A DNA stretch of 64,000 bases from an uncultured Paludibaculum sp. (GCF_963665245.1 NZ_OY762267.1:3816001-3880000), one strand, 5' to 3'; positions 41,557 to 50,674 are shown, counted from the stretch's first letter. The notes: generated by a model from the sequence alone, not told the origin. Program-made: numbers and translations.

Positions 41557-43974
41557 TCAGTTCTCTTTCAGCTCCACGATGGTGGCTCCCGTGCCACCCT
41601 CGCTGGGGCCGGCGGGGTAATATTTCTCGACGTTTGGATGGGCCTTGCAGAGATCCTGGACGCCTTTGCGCAGGATGCCCATGCCATGGCCGTGCACCAC
41701 GCGGACTCGCAGAACGCCGGCCAGATAAGCGGAGTCGAGGAAGCGGTCTACCTCCTCCAACGCCTCTTCAGCATGCTTGCCGATGATGTTCACCTCGCGC
41801 GAAAGCGTGTCCCAGCGCGGGCCTGTCGTCAGGCTGATGCCCTTGGGCAGAATCTTGCCCTGTGGGGCGTCGCCCTTCAACACCTCGGTCACTTCCGTGA
41901 CGGGCACCTGCATCTTGAGGAAGCCGACGTCGACCTCCAGCAGGCCGTTGTTCAGGACCTTCCGGATCCGCGCCGGGCCGCTGACATCACGCAGCCGGAC
42001 GCGCGCGCCTTCGACAATCTCTTCCTTGGGCGCCTGCTTCTTGGCCTTTTCGGGATGGGCTAGCGATTCGACTGACTCCTGAAACTCCCGTTTGGTGCGC
42101 GCCACCTGGCGCATCACCTTCTCGACCTGCTTGCGCTGCTCCGGCGCGGAGAGCGCCGATTCGATGGCCTCGCGCGCCTGTTGCTCGAAGCGCTTCTGGG
42201 CTTCGGCGGCGGTCTGTTCGAACTCCCGCAGGCGGGCGCGCTCGCGCTGCTCCATCTCCTTGGTCAACTTCTGTTCGCGGGCTTCCAGTTCGGCCTTCTG
42301 GCGGCGGAGTTCTTCGGCCTCGGCCGAGACCTCGCCGATCTTCGCCTCCAACTGATTGAGGAATAGGGCGATGTCGCGTTCAGTGGACGACATGGCCTGA
42401 TGGGCGCGGTCCAGCAGGCGTCGCGGCAGGCCCAGACGCTTGGAGATATCGAGGCCGGCTGATTTGCCGGGCGCTCCGATGCGGAGGACATAGGTCGGCT
42501 CCAGGGTCTCCTCATTGAAGCCCATGGACGCGTTTACGACACCGGGCGTGTTGGAGCCGTAGACCTTCAAGGCCAACAGGTGGGTCGAGGCCAGGGTGAA
42601 GGTGCCATGCTGGCGGAACTCCTCGAGGATGGCGACGCCCAGGGCTCCGCCCTCTTCCGGGTCGGTGGCCCGGCCGAGTTCGTCGAGCAGGACCAGGGCC
42701 CCGGAGGTGGCCGCTTCGACCATCTCCTTGATGCGGGCCACGTGGGCGCCGAAGCTGGAGAGGCTGTGCTCGATGCTCTGGTTGTCGCCGATGTCGGCCA
42801 GGACGTCGTCGTAGATGGGGAACTCGGCGTCTTCGGCCGGGACCGGCAGAGCGCTTTGGGCCATGAGCGCCATCAGGCCGACGGTCTTCATGGCAACGGT
42901 CTTGCCACCGGTGTTGGGACCGCTGATGAGCAGGGTGCGGCGCGAAGCGTCCAGTTCCAGGGATACGGGGACCACACGCTTCTGCTGACGCTTCAGGACG
43001 TCCTGCAGGAGCGGGTGCCGCGCGTTCTTCAGCATGAGGCGCGGCGCGTCGTCCGGGGAGAAGCGCGGAGTGACGCAGTCGAAGTCCTGGGCGAAGCGCG
43101 CCTTGGCGAAGATGAGATCGAGCGCCGCGAGCGTCTCGGCAGCGTCGCGCACCTCCTGGCGGTGCTCGCGCAGGTGATCGGTCATCTCGCGGAGGATGCG
43201 GTAGACCTCGCGCAGCTCCTCTTCGCCCATGCGGACGAGGTCGTTGTTGAGGTCTATGGTTTCGATGGGCTCCAGGAAGAGCGTCTGACCGCTGCCGCTG
43301 GAGCCATGGACGACGCCGGGCAGTTTCTTCTTGGCTCCGGGGATGACGGGCACCACGAAGCGCTCGTTGCGGATGGTGACGAACTCTTCCTGGAGAAGGC
43401 CGTCCTCGCGATGGGTCTTGAGGAAGCGTTCGAGAGAGTCCTGGATGTCGCCGCGCATGCGCTCCTTATCGCGGCGGATGCGGCGCAGGGCGACGCTGGC
43501 GTCGTCGGAGATGGAGCCGTCGGGCAGAATCTTGCCGCTGATGTGGCGCAGCGCGGGGCGGAAGTCGCCGATCTGGGCGGCCCGGGCGGCCAGCAGAGGG
43601 AAGAACTGAGATTGGGGCGCGAGGGCCAGGCGGACTTCCGTAGCGCGTTCCAGCACCATGACGATGGCGCTGATCTCCAGAGCGTCGAGGACCACCCCGT
43701 CGATGCGCAACTTGGCCGCGGCCGCGTCGACGTCGGGCAAGCCCTCGAAGCGCAGGCGCGGCGGGGTTTCGCCTCCACGCGTCTTGGGCTTGGCAGCGTC
43801 TTTCAGCCAGGCCATCGCCTCGGCGGCTTCGGACAGACCGGATTCCAGCGCGGCCCGATCAGTGGACGGTTCGATCTTCCCCAGTTCGCGACGGCCGGCC
43901 TCGCTGCCGACGTAGCGCCCGACGAGGGACCGTAAACGTTCGTATTCCAACAGCTCCAGACTCTCTGGATTCAT
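41557..43974 (-). CDS. mutS2: MutS2 family ATPase/endonuclease
   Basis: An 805-residue protein with MutS core and ATPase domains and a C-terminal Smr nuclease domain. The Walker A motif GPNTGGKT is at 352-359, the signature LLDELGRATDPEEGGAL follows at about 425, and a long Glu/Arg/Gln coiled coil covers about 510-610. The Smr motif VVHGHGMGILR is at about 760. MutS2 acts in recombination suppression and in clearing collided ribosomes; which one applies here is not shown. Its ATG overlaps the Nudix stop by 4 bp, so it is the last gene of the SMP-30/Nudix/MutS2 operon. Confidence 0.95.
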   Translation of the reverse strand: MNPESLELLEYERLRSLVGRYVGSEAGRRELGKIEPSTDRAALESGLSEAAEAMAWLKDAAKPKTRGGETPPRLRFEGLPDVDAAAAKLRIDGVVLDALEISAIVMVLERATEVRLALAPQSQFFPLLAARAAQIGDFRPALRHISGKILPDGSISDDASVALRRIRRDKERMRGDIQDSLERFLKTHREDGLLQEEFVTIRNERFVVPVIPGAKKKLPGVVHGSSGSGQTLFLEPIETIDLNNDLVRMGEEELREVYRILREMTDHLREHRQEVRDAAETLAALDLIFAKARFAQDFDCVTPRFSPDDAPRLMLKNARHPLLQDVLKRQQKRVVPVSLELDASRRTLLISGPNTGGKTVAMKTVGLMALMAQSALPVPAEDAEFPIYDDVLADIGDNQSIEHSLSSFGAHVARIKEMVEAATSGALVLLDELGRATDPEEGGALGVAILEEFRQHGTFTLASTHLLALKVYGSNTPGVVNASMGFNEETLEPTYVLRIGAPGKSAGLDISKRLGLPRRLLDRAHQAMSSTERDIALFLNQLEAKIGEVSAEAEELRRQKAELEAREQKLTKEMEQRERARLREFEQTAAEAQKRFEQQAREAIESALSAPEQRKQVEKVMRQVARTKREFQESVESLAHPEKAKKQAPKEEIVEGARVRLRDVSGPARIRKVLNNGLLEVDVGFLKMQVPVTEVTEVLKGDAPQGKILPKGISLTTGPRWDTLSREVNIIGKHAEEALEEVDRFLDSAYLAGVLRVRVVHGHGMGILRKGVQDLCKAHPNVEKYYPAGPSEGGTGATIVELKEN

Positions 43975-44429
43975 CCTTTGATGCCCGCCAACATGAGGCG
44001 GCCTTTCTCGATGACAGGCGGGGTGCCCGGCGCCATTTTGACCGTATTCAAGTGGTCAAGAGCCACCCATTTGGCGGCGGCCACGTCACTGGCGGCGGCG
44101 AGGGTCCCCCCTGTGCACTCGCACAGATAATCGACGATGACGTAGTGAAACTCGGTCTGGCCTTCGACGTCGGGCATGATGCGCTCAAAGATGGCGACGG
44201 CCACCTCGGGGTGGACGTGCAGGCCGGTCTCTTCCAGCACCTCGCGCCGGACCGCGCATTCCAGGCGTTCGCCGGTTTCCACCAGCCCGCCGGGCAGAGT
44301 CCACCAACCCTTGAGTGGCTCCTTCCCGCGTTCAATCAAAAGAACTTTGTCATCCTTGAAGATGACCGCGCCGACGCCTAGCAGGGGGCGAGCCGGATAG
44401 CGCCGGCTCTCCGCCGATTCCTGTTTCAC
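43971..44429 (-). CDS. Nudix hydrolase
   Basis: A 152-residue Nudix enzyme. The Nudix box reads GGLVETGERLECAVRREV followed by LEETGL, matching GX5EX7REUXEEXGU. It is close to the ADP-ribose pyrophosphatase / 8-oxo-dGTPase-like small Nudix group; the substrate is not assignable. The GTG at 44429 is chosen over a distant in-frame start because it overlaps the SMP-30 stop by four bases (GTGA), the same coupling seen at its own 3' end with mutS2. Confidence 0.9.
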   Translation of the reverse strand: MKQESAESRRYPARPLLGVGAVIFKDDKVLLIERGKEPLKGWWTLPGGLVETGERLECAVRREVLEETGLHVHPEVAVAIFERIMPDVEGQTEFHYVIVDYLCECTGGTLAAASDVAAAKWVALDHLNTVKMAPGTPPVIEKGRLMLAGIKG

Positions 44430-45298
44430 TCGATTTGCACCGATCCCTTTACTTCCAGCCGCACCCTGTACAGAGTGGTGCGCGCCGTGACGTAAAGCGT
44501 TTTTAGGTCCGGGTCGCCAAAGGCGAGATTGGACGGATTTTCCGAGATCTCCAAGGTCCGCAGGAGTTGCCCCTCGGGCGAATAGATCGCCACACCCTTG
44601 CAAGCAATGTACAGATTGCCCTTCTCGTCGGTTCGGATGCCATCGGGCACACCCTTTATGCCCGTAATAAGAACACGTTCGTTGGTGGCCGCACCCTGGC
44701 GGTCGAGGTCGTAGGCGCGCACCAACCGCTCGTCGGACGCGGTGACGTAGAGGATGCGGCCGTTCGGGGAAAGAGCGATGCCGTTGGGCCGTTTAGGCCA
44801 GCGGGCGATGGCGGTGAGCTCGCCCTTGGGCGAGATATGGAAAACGCCATAGAACGAAAGCTCCTTCACGTCGTCGTCCTTGCCAAAGGCGGGATCGGTG
44901 AAGAAGATGTGGCCGTCCTTGCGGACCACGACGTCGTTGGGCGCATTCAGGCGTTTGCCTTCAAACTTGTCGGCCAGGACGTCGGTGCCGCCCTTCGAAT
45001 TGGAGCGGACAACGCGGCGGCGGGCGCCCTCGCAGGTGACGAGGCGGCCGCGGTCGTCCAGGGCGTTGCCGTTGGCTCCGCCGCTGTCCTGGCGCAGGAT
45101 TTCCATGCCGGTTCCGGGCGTGAAACGATGGATCCGGTTGGTGGGGATATCGCTGAAGATGAGGTGGCCGTCCTTCGACCACACGGGGCCTTCGAGGAAG
45201 TGAAAGCCGGCGCCGGCGCGCTCCACCCGGTATTCCCCGGGTTCCTGGGCGGCGCACAGAGCGCTGGCGACGACCACGAAGGCGAGACACCGCAGCAT
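44426..45298 (-). CDS. SMP-30/gluconolactonase-like exported protein
   Basis: A 290-residue beta-propeller of the SMP-30/gluconolactonase/LRE family, with a short signal (LAFVVVASALCAAQ). The metal-binding acidic residue is in FHFLEGPVWSKDGHLIFSD, and further conserved strings are RLNAPNDVVVRKDG, GIALSPNGRILYVT and VPDGIRTDEKGNLYIA. The family hydrolyses lactones with a divalent metal; the natural lactone is unknown. It heads a coupled three-gene operon with Nudix and mutS2, an odd set that suggests co-transcription more than common function. Confidence 0.88.
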   Translation of the reverse strand: MLRCLAFVVVASALCAAQEPGEYRVERAGAGFHFLEGPVWSKDGHLIFSDIPTNRIHRFTPGTGMEILRQDSGGANGNALDDRGRLVTCEGARRRVVRSNSKGGTDVLADKFEGKRLNAPNDVVVRKDGHIFFTDPAFGKDDDVKELSFYGVFHISPKGELTAIARWPKRPNGIALSPNGRILYVTASDERLVRAYDLDRQGAATNERVLITGIKGVPDGIRTDEKGNLYIACKGVAIYSPEGQLLRTLEISENPSNLAFGDPDLKTLYVTARTTLYRVRLEVKGSVQIE

Positions 45299-45389
45299 GC
45301 CTCCATTGTACGAACGGCGCGCGGCCTCGCGGGGATTTCCTAACCTAAACCGGTATTTGAGACGATAGGATCGTTAAGTAGGCTCTACG

Positions 45390-46037
45390 ATGAAACGTCT
45401 TCTTCTTATTACACTGTCCGCGGCCCTGCTGCCCGTGTGGGCGGCCGATGAACACGCTGCCGGGATGCCGGCCGACAAAGCGCTGGCCCTACTCACCGCC
45501 GGGAACGAACGCTATGTTGCTCATAGGGAAACACATCCTGACGCCTCGCTGGAACGCCGGGCCGAACTGACGAAGGGTCAGCATCCCTATGCCGTCATTC
45601 TGGGCTGTGCCGATTCGCGCGTGCCGCCGGAGCTGGTTTTTGACGCCGGGCTGGGCGATTTGTTCGTGATTCGTGAAGCCGGCAATGTCGTCGACGATGT
45701 GGTGCTGGGCAGTGTCGAGTATGCCGTGGCGCATGCCGGCGTGAAGCTGGTGATGGTGCTGGGGCATGAGAACTGCGGCGCCGTGACAGCCGCCGTCAAT
45801 CACACGAAGGAAGGCCACATTACCAGCATTGTCAAGGCGATACAGCCGTCAGTGCAGTCGTCGAAGGGGCAGCCCGGTGATGCCGTGCACAACTGCGTTC
45901 TGGCCAACGCGCGGCGTGTGGCGGGGCAGATCCGCAATTCGCATCCGCTGCTGAGCCATGCCGTGGAGAGCGGCGGGCTGAAGGTGGTGGCCGCGGATTA
46001 CGATCTGGCGACCGGCAAAGTCACGCTCCTCGATTAA
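45390..46037 (+). CDS. Exported beta-carbonic anhydrase
   Basis: A 215-residue beta-class carbonic anhydrase that hydrates CO2 to bicarbonate. Zinc ligands are Cys73, His126 and Cys129, and the catalytic dyad is Asp75/Arg77 (GCADSRVPPE, GHENCGAVTA). An N-terminal signal (LLLITLSAALLPVWA) should place it in the periplasm, whereas most bacterial beta enzymes are cytoplasmic. It converges with the GNAT gene with overlapping stops (4 bp). Confidence 0.93.
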   Translation: MKRLLLITLSAALLPVWAADEHAAGMPADKALALLTAGNERYVAHRETHPDASLERRAELTKGQHPYAVILGCADSRVPPELVFDAGLGDLFVIREAGNVVDDVVLGSVEYAVAHAGVKLVMVLGHENCGAVTAAVNHTKEGHITSIVKAIQPSVQSSKGQPGDAVHNCVLANARRVAGQIRNSHPLLSHAVESGGLKVVAADYDLATGKVTLLD

Positions 46038-46771
46038 CCGAACTCGAAACCAGCCAATGCGTAGACGAGGTCGGGCCGCTCGTTGATGGGCGCACCTTTG
46101 CGCATGCGCCAAAGTTGGCGGAAGGGCCTGAAGCCAAGTTCCTGGGCCAGCGTGACGGCAGCGGGGTTGGTGTCGGGGACGTCCACAAGGGCCAAGCCGG
46201 CGTAGCCAGCTCCGAGAAGCCGTACGCGGGCCTCTTCGGCGTCGCGGCAGACGACCGGGCCGAGATAGGACGCGATGCGGCCGGGCCGGGCTCCCCCAAG
46301 ATCCTGAAGGAGTTCCGAGCGATCGGCCCCGAAAGCGAGGCGATCGAGATCCAGGTCGTGCGGGAGGCGGCGGATCGGATTGACGGGCAGCGTGGCGCGG
46401 TAGCGCTGGACGGTGTATTCCTCGACGAAGCCCAGGCGCTGGTAGACAGGGCGGCCCAAGTCCGTCGCGTCGAGTTTGATGCAGGGGACGTCGACGGAGT
46501 CGATGCAGCGCCGCATGAGTTGGCTGGCGAAGCCGCAGCCACGGTATTCAGGCAGAGTGAGGACCATGCCGATCCAGGCTAAGTCGTTGCCGTAGGTAAT
46601 GATGGTGGCCGAAGCGACGATGTGGCCGTCTTCCTCCATACCGAAGCAGCCGGTGGGTGCGAAGCGCAGCATGCGCTGCCAATCGGCTTCCACCTGATTC
46701 CAGTTGGCGGAGATGGAGAGAGCCATCAGGTCGCCGAGGTCCGTCTGATTGAGTTCTCTTAGTTGGGCCAC
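46034..46771 (-). CDS. GNAT-family N-acetyltransferase
   Basis: A 245-residue protein with a GNAT domain in the first half (IGMVLTLPEYRGCGFASQLM is the acetyl-CoA-binding motif A, then VYQRLGFVEEYTVQRY) and a second, weaker domain in the C-terminal half (AGLALVDVPDTNPAAVTLAQ) that looks like a second GNAT-like half. Acceptor unknown. I use the GTG at 46771, where conserved sequence begins (VAQLRELNQTDL); the open frame continues upstream into GC-rich, unconserved sequence that overlaps the TauE gene. The stop overlaps the carbonic anhydrase gene. Confidence 0.8.
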   Translation of the reverse strand: MAQLRELNQTDLGDLMALSISANWNQVEADWQRMLRFAPTGCFGMEEDGHIVASATIITYGNDLAWIGMVLTLPEYRGCGFASQLMRRCIDSVDVPCIKLDATDLGRPVYQRLGFVEEYTVQRYRATLPVNPIRRLPHDLDLDRLAFGADRSELLQDLGGARPGRIASYLGPVVCRDAEEARVRLLGAGYAGLALVDVPDTNPAAVTLAQELGFRPFRQLWRMRKGAPINERPDLVYALAGFEFG

Positions 46772-46899
46772 TCTAAAAGCTATACCGCAGAATGAAGCGG
46801 GCGTTGGAATGTGGGGCGAGAGATGGGTCAGGTTGGGGATTGCAGAGGGCGGCCGCGGACGGGGTGTCCGCACTGTTGTCGCGCCTTGGACTGGGTGGA

Positions 46900-47661
46900 C
46901 TAGCGGGCCAGGGCCGTGATGCCCTTCCACAACAACTGCTGGCCCAGGATGATCATGATCGCGGAGAGGGCGACCCTGAGGGCTCGGGCTGGGACCCGGG
47001 TGCCGAGCCAGGCTCCGCAGAGGGCGCCGAAAACTCCTCCCGACGACAGCTCGAACAACAGGTGTTGGTTTACGTTTCCGGCGGCGAATTGGATGCCACC
47101 GCCCAGCGCTGCGATCGATAGGCCGAACATCAGATCCGTTCCGATGATGCGGGCCGGCGCGAGACTCGTAAATTGAAGTAGGGAAAGGCTAGTTAAGGCG
47201 CCGGCACCGGCCGAGGAGAAGCCGACTTCCAGGCCTATGGGGAACGCCGTCCAGGGGAGTGCGTTGGGCCTGTCCGAGCGCTCGTCGACCACGTTCTTGC
47301 GGAAGGTGCGATAGAGGCTGAGCAGGGCCATGACCGCGATGATGAAGCCGATGGCGGTGAGGACGACCGGCTGCAGGCTGTCGTGCTTAGCCATGCGCTG
47401 CAACAGGAGCGACCCGATGAGGACGCCGGGCAGACCGCCGTAGAGCAAACGGCGCAGGTTGGGCCAATCGACGTGGCCGCGCGACCAGTAGACCAGGGCC
47501 GCGGCCGATTTCGTGATGGTAACGAACAGCAAAGAGGTGCCGACGGCCTCGGTGGTGGGCACGGCCAGCACGAGCATCAGCAGTGGAGCAGCCAAGGGGC
47601 CGCCGCCCATGCCGGTGAGGCCGACTACGAGCGCGATGGCGAAGCCGAGGAGCGCTTCCAT
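46900..47661 (-). CDS. TauE/SafE-family sulfite/sulfur-anion carrier
   Basis: A 253-residue integral membrane protein with about eight helices and the two TauE/SafE repeats (GLTGMGGGPLAAPLLML and VGFSSAGAGALTSLSLLQF). Members export sulfite or related organosulfur anions. Its place as the last gene of the sulfate-assimilation operon, one base after cysH, fits overflow export of sulfite or uptake of a sulfur anion, an inference. Confidence 0.86.
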   Translation of the reverse strand: MEALLGFAIALVVGLTGMGGGPLAAPLLMLVLAVPTTEAVGTSLLFVTITKSAAALVYWSRGHVDWPNLRRLLYGGLPGVLIGSLLLQRMAKHDSLQPVVLTAIGFIIAVMALLSLYRTFRKNVVDERSDRPNALPWTAFPIGLEVGFSSAGAGALTSLSLLQFTSLAPARIIGTDLMFGLSIAALGGGIQFAAGNVNQHLLFELSSGGVFGALCGAWLGTRVPARALRVALSAIMIILGQQLLWKGITALAR

Positions 47662-47662
47662 C

Positions 47663-48334
47663 TCAAGCTTCCTTGACGGTCACCGTGTGGAGTCCGCATT
47701 CCAGTTTGCGACCGCCCCAGCGGCCGGCGCGGGCGTGGGCTCCGGGCTCGGGCTTGGCTGTGCAGGGTTCGCAGCCGATGCTGGTGTAGCCCTCGTCGTA
47801 CAGCGAGAGCACGGGGATGTCGTTGACCGCGAGGTAGGAGAACACCTCACTGCTGGTCCAGTCGTAAATGGGGCTGACTTTCTTGAGAGTGAGGCCCGTG
47901 GGGAAGCGGTGCTGCTCTTCCGGCTGCAGGTTGGCGCGGGTCGGGCTCTGCTCTCGGCGCAGGCCTGTAAACCACACATCCACATCGGTTAAGCCGGCGA
48001 TGAGGGGCTCGACTTTGCGTAGGTGGCAGCAGCGGGCCGGGTCGGTCTGGTTGAGGATTCCGAATTGCGATTCCTGCTGTGGGACGCTCTGCTTCGCCTC
48101 GAGGTTGATGAGGTTCAGGTTCCAGTCGCGGGCAAGCTGGTCGCGGTACGCCAGCACTTCGGCGAAGTGGTAGCCCGTCTCGAGGAACATCACGGGCACG
48201 TCGGGAATCTGCTGCCGCAGCAGATGGAGCACAGCGACGTCCTCGGCCTGGAAACTGCACGTAAAGGCTACCTGGCCACCGTGGCTGAGCGCATGTTCAA
48301 TTACCGCAGAGGCTTGCGTCAATGGATCTCGCAT
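47663..48334 (-). CDS. cysH: Assimilatory APS reductase (CysH family)
   Basis: A 223-residue thioredoxin-dependent reductase that turns activated sulfate into sulfite. Cys102/Cys103 and Cys188/Cys191 are the [4Fe-4S] ligands (ARCCHLRK, IGCEPCT), and Cys213 in ECGLH is the catalytic thiol. The iron-sulfur cysteines mark it as the APS-using type, as opposed to the PAPS-using enterobacterial enzyme. This fits the lack of an APS kinase gene in the operon. It lies 2 bp after cysN and 1 bp before the TauE gene. Confidence 0.92.
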   Translation of the reverse strand: MRDPLTQASAVIEHALSHGGQVAFTCSFQAEDVAVLHLLRQQIPDVPVMFLETGYHFAEVLAYRDQLARDWNLNLINLEAKQSVPQQESQFGILNQTDPARCCHLRKVEPLIAGLTDVDVWFTGLRREQSPTRANLQPEEQHRFPTGLTLKKVSPIYDWTSSEVFSYLAVNDIPVLSLYDEGYTSIGCEPCTAKPEPGAHARAGRWGGRKLECGLHTVTVKEA

Positions 48335-48336
48335 GA

Positions 48337-49737
48337 TCAGATGCCCTCTCCCTGTTCGAAGTCTTCGGAGTCGAAGCTGAAGCCAAACCGCTTCATGTGA
48401 GCCAGTAAGGCGCGCAGCTTGCGGCGCTCAGCCGGCGTAAAGGGTGCGTCGGAGAAGCTCTCCAGTGCCTCTTCCTCCTCGCGCACCTCGCCCTCGATGA
48501 GGCCGGAGGCCAAGGTGAGGTTCGTGATGTTGTCGATGAGGATGAAGCCCCCGGTGGAGCGGTTGTCGCGGTAAGTGTCGTAGGGCAGCAGTTCGGCGGT
48601 TTCGACCTCCACCGGTCCGATGCCGTTCAAAGTCAGCGTTTCGCCGTTGAGGCGGGCCGGCACGACACGGGTTCCGTGCTGCAGCAGATAAGTCTTTTGT
48701 TTATCGAGCGGTTCCTCGCTCATCCAGACCAGGGTGGTGCGAAGGCGGCGGGCGATCTTCGGCGCCGTGGCGGGCGAGGCGAGCAGGTCGCCGCGGGCGA
48801 TGTCCAGCTCGTCTTCCAGCTCCAGAGTGACGGACATGGGCGCGAAGGCTTCAGTGAGGTCGCCGTCGAAGGTGACGATGCGCTTCACGCGGCTGCGCTT
48901 GCCGCTGGGCAACGCGACCACCGGCTCGCCGACGCGGATCCAGCCGCTGGCCAACTGGCCGGCATAGCCGCGAAAGTCGAGGTGGGGCCGAATGACCATC
49001 TGGACGCTCATGCGGAAGGGCTGAGCGGCGGCGATATGGGGTGGGTCGACCGTTTCGAGCAACTCAAGGAGGCTGGGGCCCTTGTACCAGGGGGTGCGCT
49101 CGCTGCGGGTGACGACGTTATCACCGTCGAGGGCGCTCAACGGGATGAAGTCGGCGATGACGCCGTCCATGCCGGACAGCAGGTGGGTGGCGTGGGCGCG
49201 AATGTCGTCGAAGACCTCGTGGCTGAAGTCGACGAGGTCCATCTTATTGACGGCAAAGACCAAATGGCGGACGCCCAGCAGCCAGGCGATGCGCGAATGG
49301 CGTCGCGACTGCTCCAGCACGCCCTTGCGGGCGTCCAGCAGGATGATGGCGAGGTCGCAGGTGGAGGCGCCGGTGGCCATGTTGCGGGTGTACTGCTCGT
49401 GGCCGGGCGTGTCGGCAACGATGAACTGGCGCTTGGGGGTGGAGAAGTAGCGGTAAGCGACGTCGATGGTGATGCCTTGCTCGCGCTCGGCGCGCAGGCC
49501 GTCGGTGAGCAGCGACAGGTCCAGCCCGTGGCTGGCGCGGTTCACTTTGCTCTTGCTGATCTCCTCGAGGTTGTCTTCCCAAACGGTCTTGGTGTCGAAG
49601 AGGAGGCGCCCGATGAGCGTGCTCTTGCCGTCGTCGACGCTGCCAGCGGTGGAGATGCGCAGTAAGGGCTTCTCGTCGCGGTTGCTGACCGTGAAGTGTG
49701 AGAGCGCAATGGTCCGGTTGTCGGTGAGCGCGGCCAT
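48337..49737 (-). CDS. cysN: Sulfate adenylyltransferase large subunit (GTPase)
   Basis: A 466-residue GTPase subunit of ATP sulfurylase that drives APS formation. G1 is GSVDDGKST (32-40), G3 is DTPGHEQYTRNMATGAS and G4 is NKMDLVD, followed by EF-Tu-like beta-barrel domains. No APS kinase domain is fused at the C-terminus, where a short acidic tail ends the protein. Its ATG directly abuts the cysD stop (TAA-ATG). Confidence 0.94.
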   Translation of the reverse strand: MAALTDNRTIALSHFTVSNRDEKPLLRISTAGSVDDGKSTLIGRLLFDTKTVWEDNLEEISKSKVNRASHGLDLSLLTDGLRAEREQGITIDVAYRYFSTPKRQFIVADTPGHEQYTRNMATGASTCDLAIILLDARKGVLEQSRRHSRIAWLLGVRHLVFAVNKMDLVDFSHEVFDDIRAHATHLLSGMDGVIADFIPLSALDGDNVVTRSERTPWYKGPSLLELLETVDPPHIAAAQPFRMSVQMVIRPHLDFRGYAGQLASGWIRVGEPVVALPSGKRSRVKRIVTFDGDLTEAFAPMSVTLELEDELDIARGDLLASPATAPKIARRLRTTLVWMSEEPLDKQKTYLLQHGTRVVPARLNGETLTLNGIGPVEVETAELLPYDTYRDNRSTGGFILIDNITNLTLASGLIEGEVREEEEALESFSDAPFTPAERRKLRALLAHMKRFGFSFDSEDFEQGEGI

Positions 49738-50643
49738 TTAGAAGTAGCCCTCCCGCTTCTTGAGTTCCATGGAACCGTCCTGATCGTGGTCGATCACACG
49801 GTTCTCGCGTTCGCTGCGGCGGAAGGCGGCGAGCTCGTCGATAATCTTGCTGATGGTGTCGGCTTCCGAGCGGATGGCGCCGCTGCACGGCGTGCAGCCA
49901 AGGGAGCGCATGCGGCAAGTGACGGTTTGCGGCTGCTCACCGGGCAGCAATTTGACGTTTGTTTCCAATGGGATAACCGTGGGGCCACGCAGGACCACCT
50001 GGCGCGGCTGGGCGAAATAGAGCGGGACGATGGGGATGGCTTCCAGCTCGATGTAGCGCCAAATGTCCATTTCCGTCCAGTTGGAGAGCGGGAAGACGCG
50101 GATGCTCTCGCCCGGATCCACTTTGCCGTTGTAGAGATTCCAGAGCTCGGGGCGCTGGTTGCGGGGATCCCAGCGGCCTTCCCGGTCACGGAAGCTGAAG
50201 ACGCGTTCCTTGGCACGGGATTTCTCTTCGTCGCGGCGGGCTCCGCCGATGGCTGCGTCGTAGCCGCCCTCCTGCAGACCCTCGACAAGACCGCGGGTGC
50301 GGAGGAGATGGCAGCACTTGGCGGTGCCGAGGTCGTAGGGGTTGGCCCCTTCCTGAATGGCCTTCTCGTTGGTGTAGACGCGCAGGTCGGCCCCGATCTC
50401 CTTCGTGAAGCGGTCACGGAATTCGATCATTTCGGGGTATTCGTAGGTGGTGTCGATGTGCAGCAGGGGGAACGGGATCTTCCCTGGATAGAAAGCTTTG
50501 CGCGCGAGGTGGACGAGACAGGAGCTGTCCTTGCCTATGGAGTAAAGCAGCACCGGCTTGCGGAACTGCGACGCGGTTTCGCGCAGGATGTGGATGCTCT
50601 CGGCTTCCAGCGCGCGGAGGTGCGATAGGACAGGGACAGTCAT
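49738..50643 (-). CDS. cysD: Sulfate adenylyltransferase small subunit
   Basis: A 301-residue PP-loop ATPase of the PAPS-reductase-like fold that joins sulfate to AMP. The PP-loop is SIGKDSSCL (35-43) and the late block GCTPCSGAIRSEADTI is conserved. It opens the cysD-cysN-cysH-tauE operon. There is no Shine-Dalgarno sequence before the ATG; instead a perfect 10-bp inverted repeat lies 4 to 31 bases upstream of it. Confidence 0.94.
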   Translation of the reverse strand: MTVPVLSHLRALEAESIHILRETASQFRKPVLLYSIGKDSSCLVHLARKAFYPGKIPFPLLHIDTTYEYPEMIEFRDRFTKEIGADLRVYTNEKAIQEGANPYDLGTAKCCHLLRTRGLVEGLQEGGYDAAIGGARRDEEKSRAKERVFSFRDREGRWDPRNQRPELWNLYNGKVDPGESIRVFPLSNWTEMDIWRYIELEAIPIVPLYFAQPRQVVLRGPTVIPLETNVKLLPGEQPQTVTCRMRSLGCTPCSGAIRSEADTISKIIDELAAFRRSERENRVIDHDQDGSMELKKREGYF

Positions 50644-50646
50644 TCA

Positions 50647-50674
50647 GGGTTACGCTACATGGTCAGCGTAACCC
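50647..50674 (-). promoter_or_regulatory. Perfect 10-bp inverted repeat before cysD
   Basis: GGGTTACGCT (50647-50656) and AGCGTAACCC (50665-50674) are exact reverse complements around an 8-base spacer, ending four bases before the cysD start. It could be an operator for a sulfur regulator or, as RNA, a stem that controls initiation. Confidence 0.6.

Noticed and set aside
42580..43935. 451-residue plus-strand frame opposite mutS2
   Set aside because: Antisense shadow; MutS2 motifs are intact on the minus strand.
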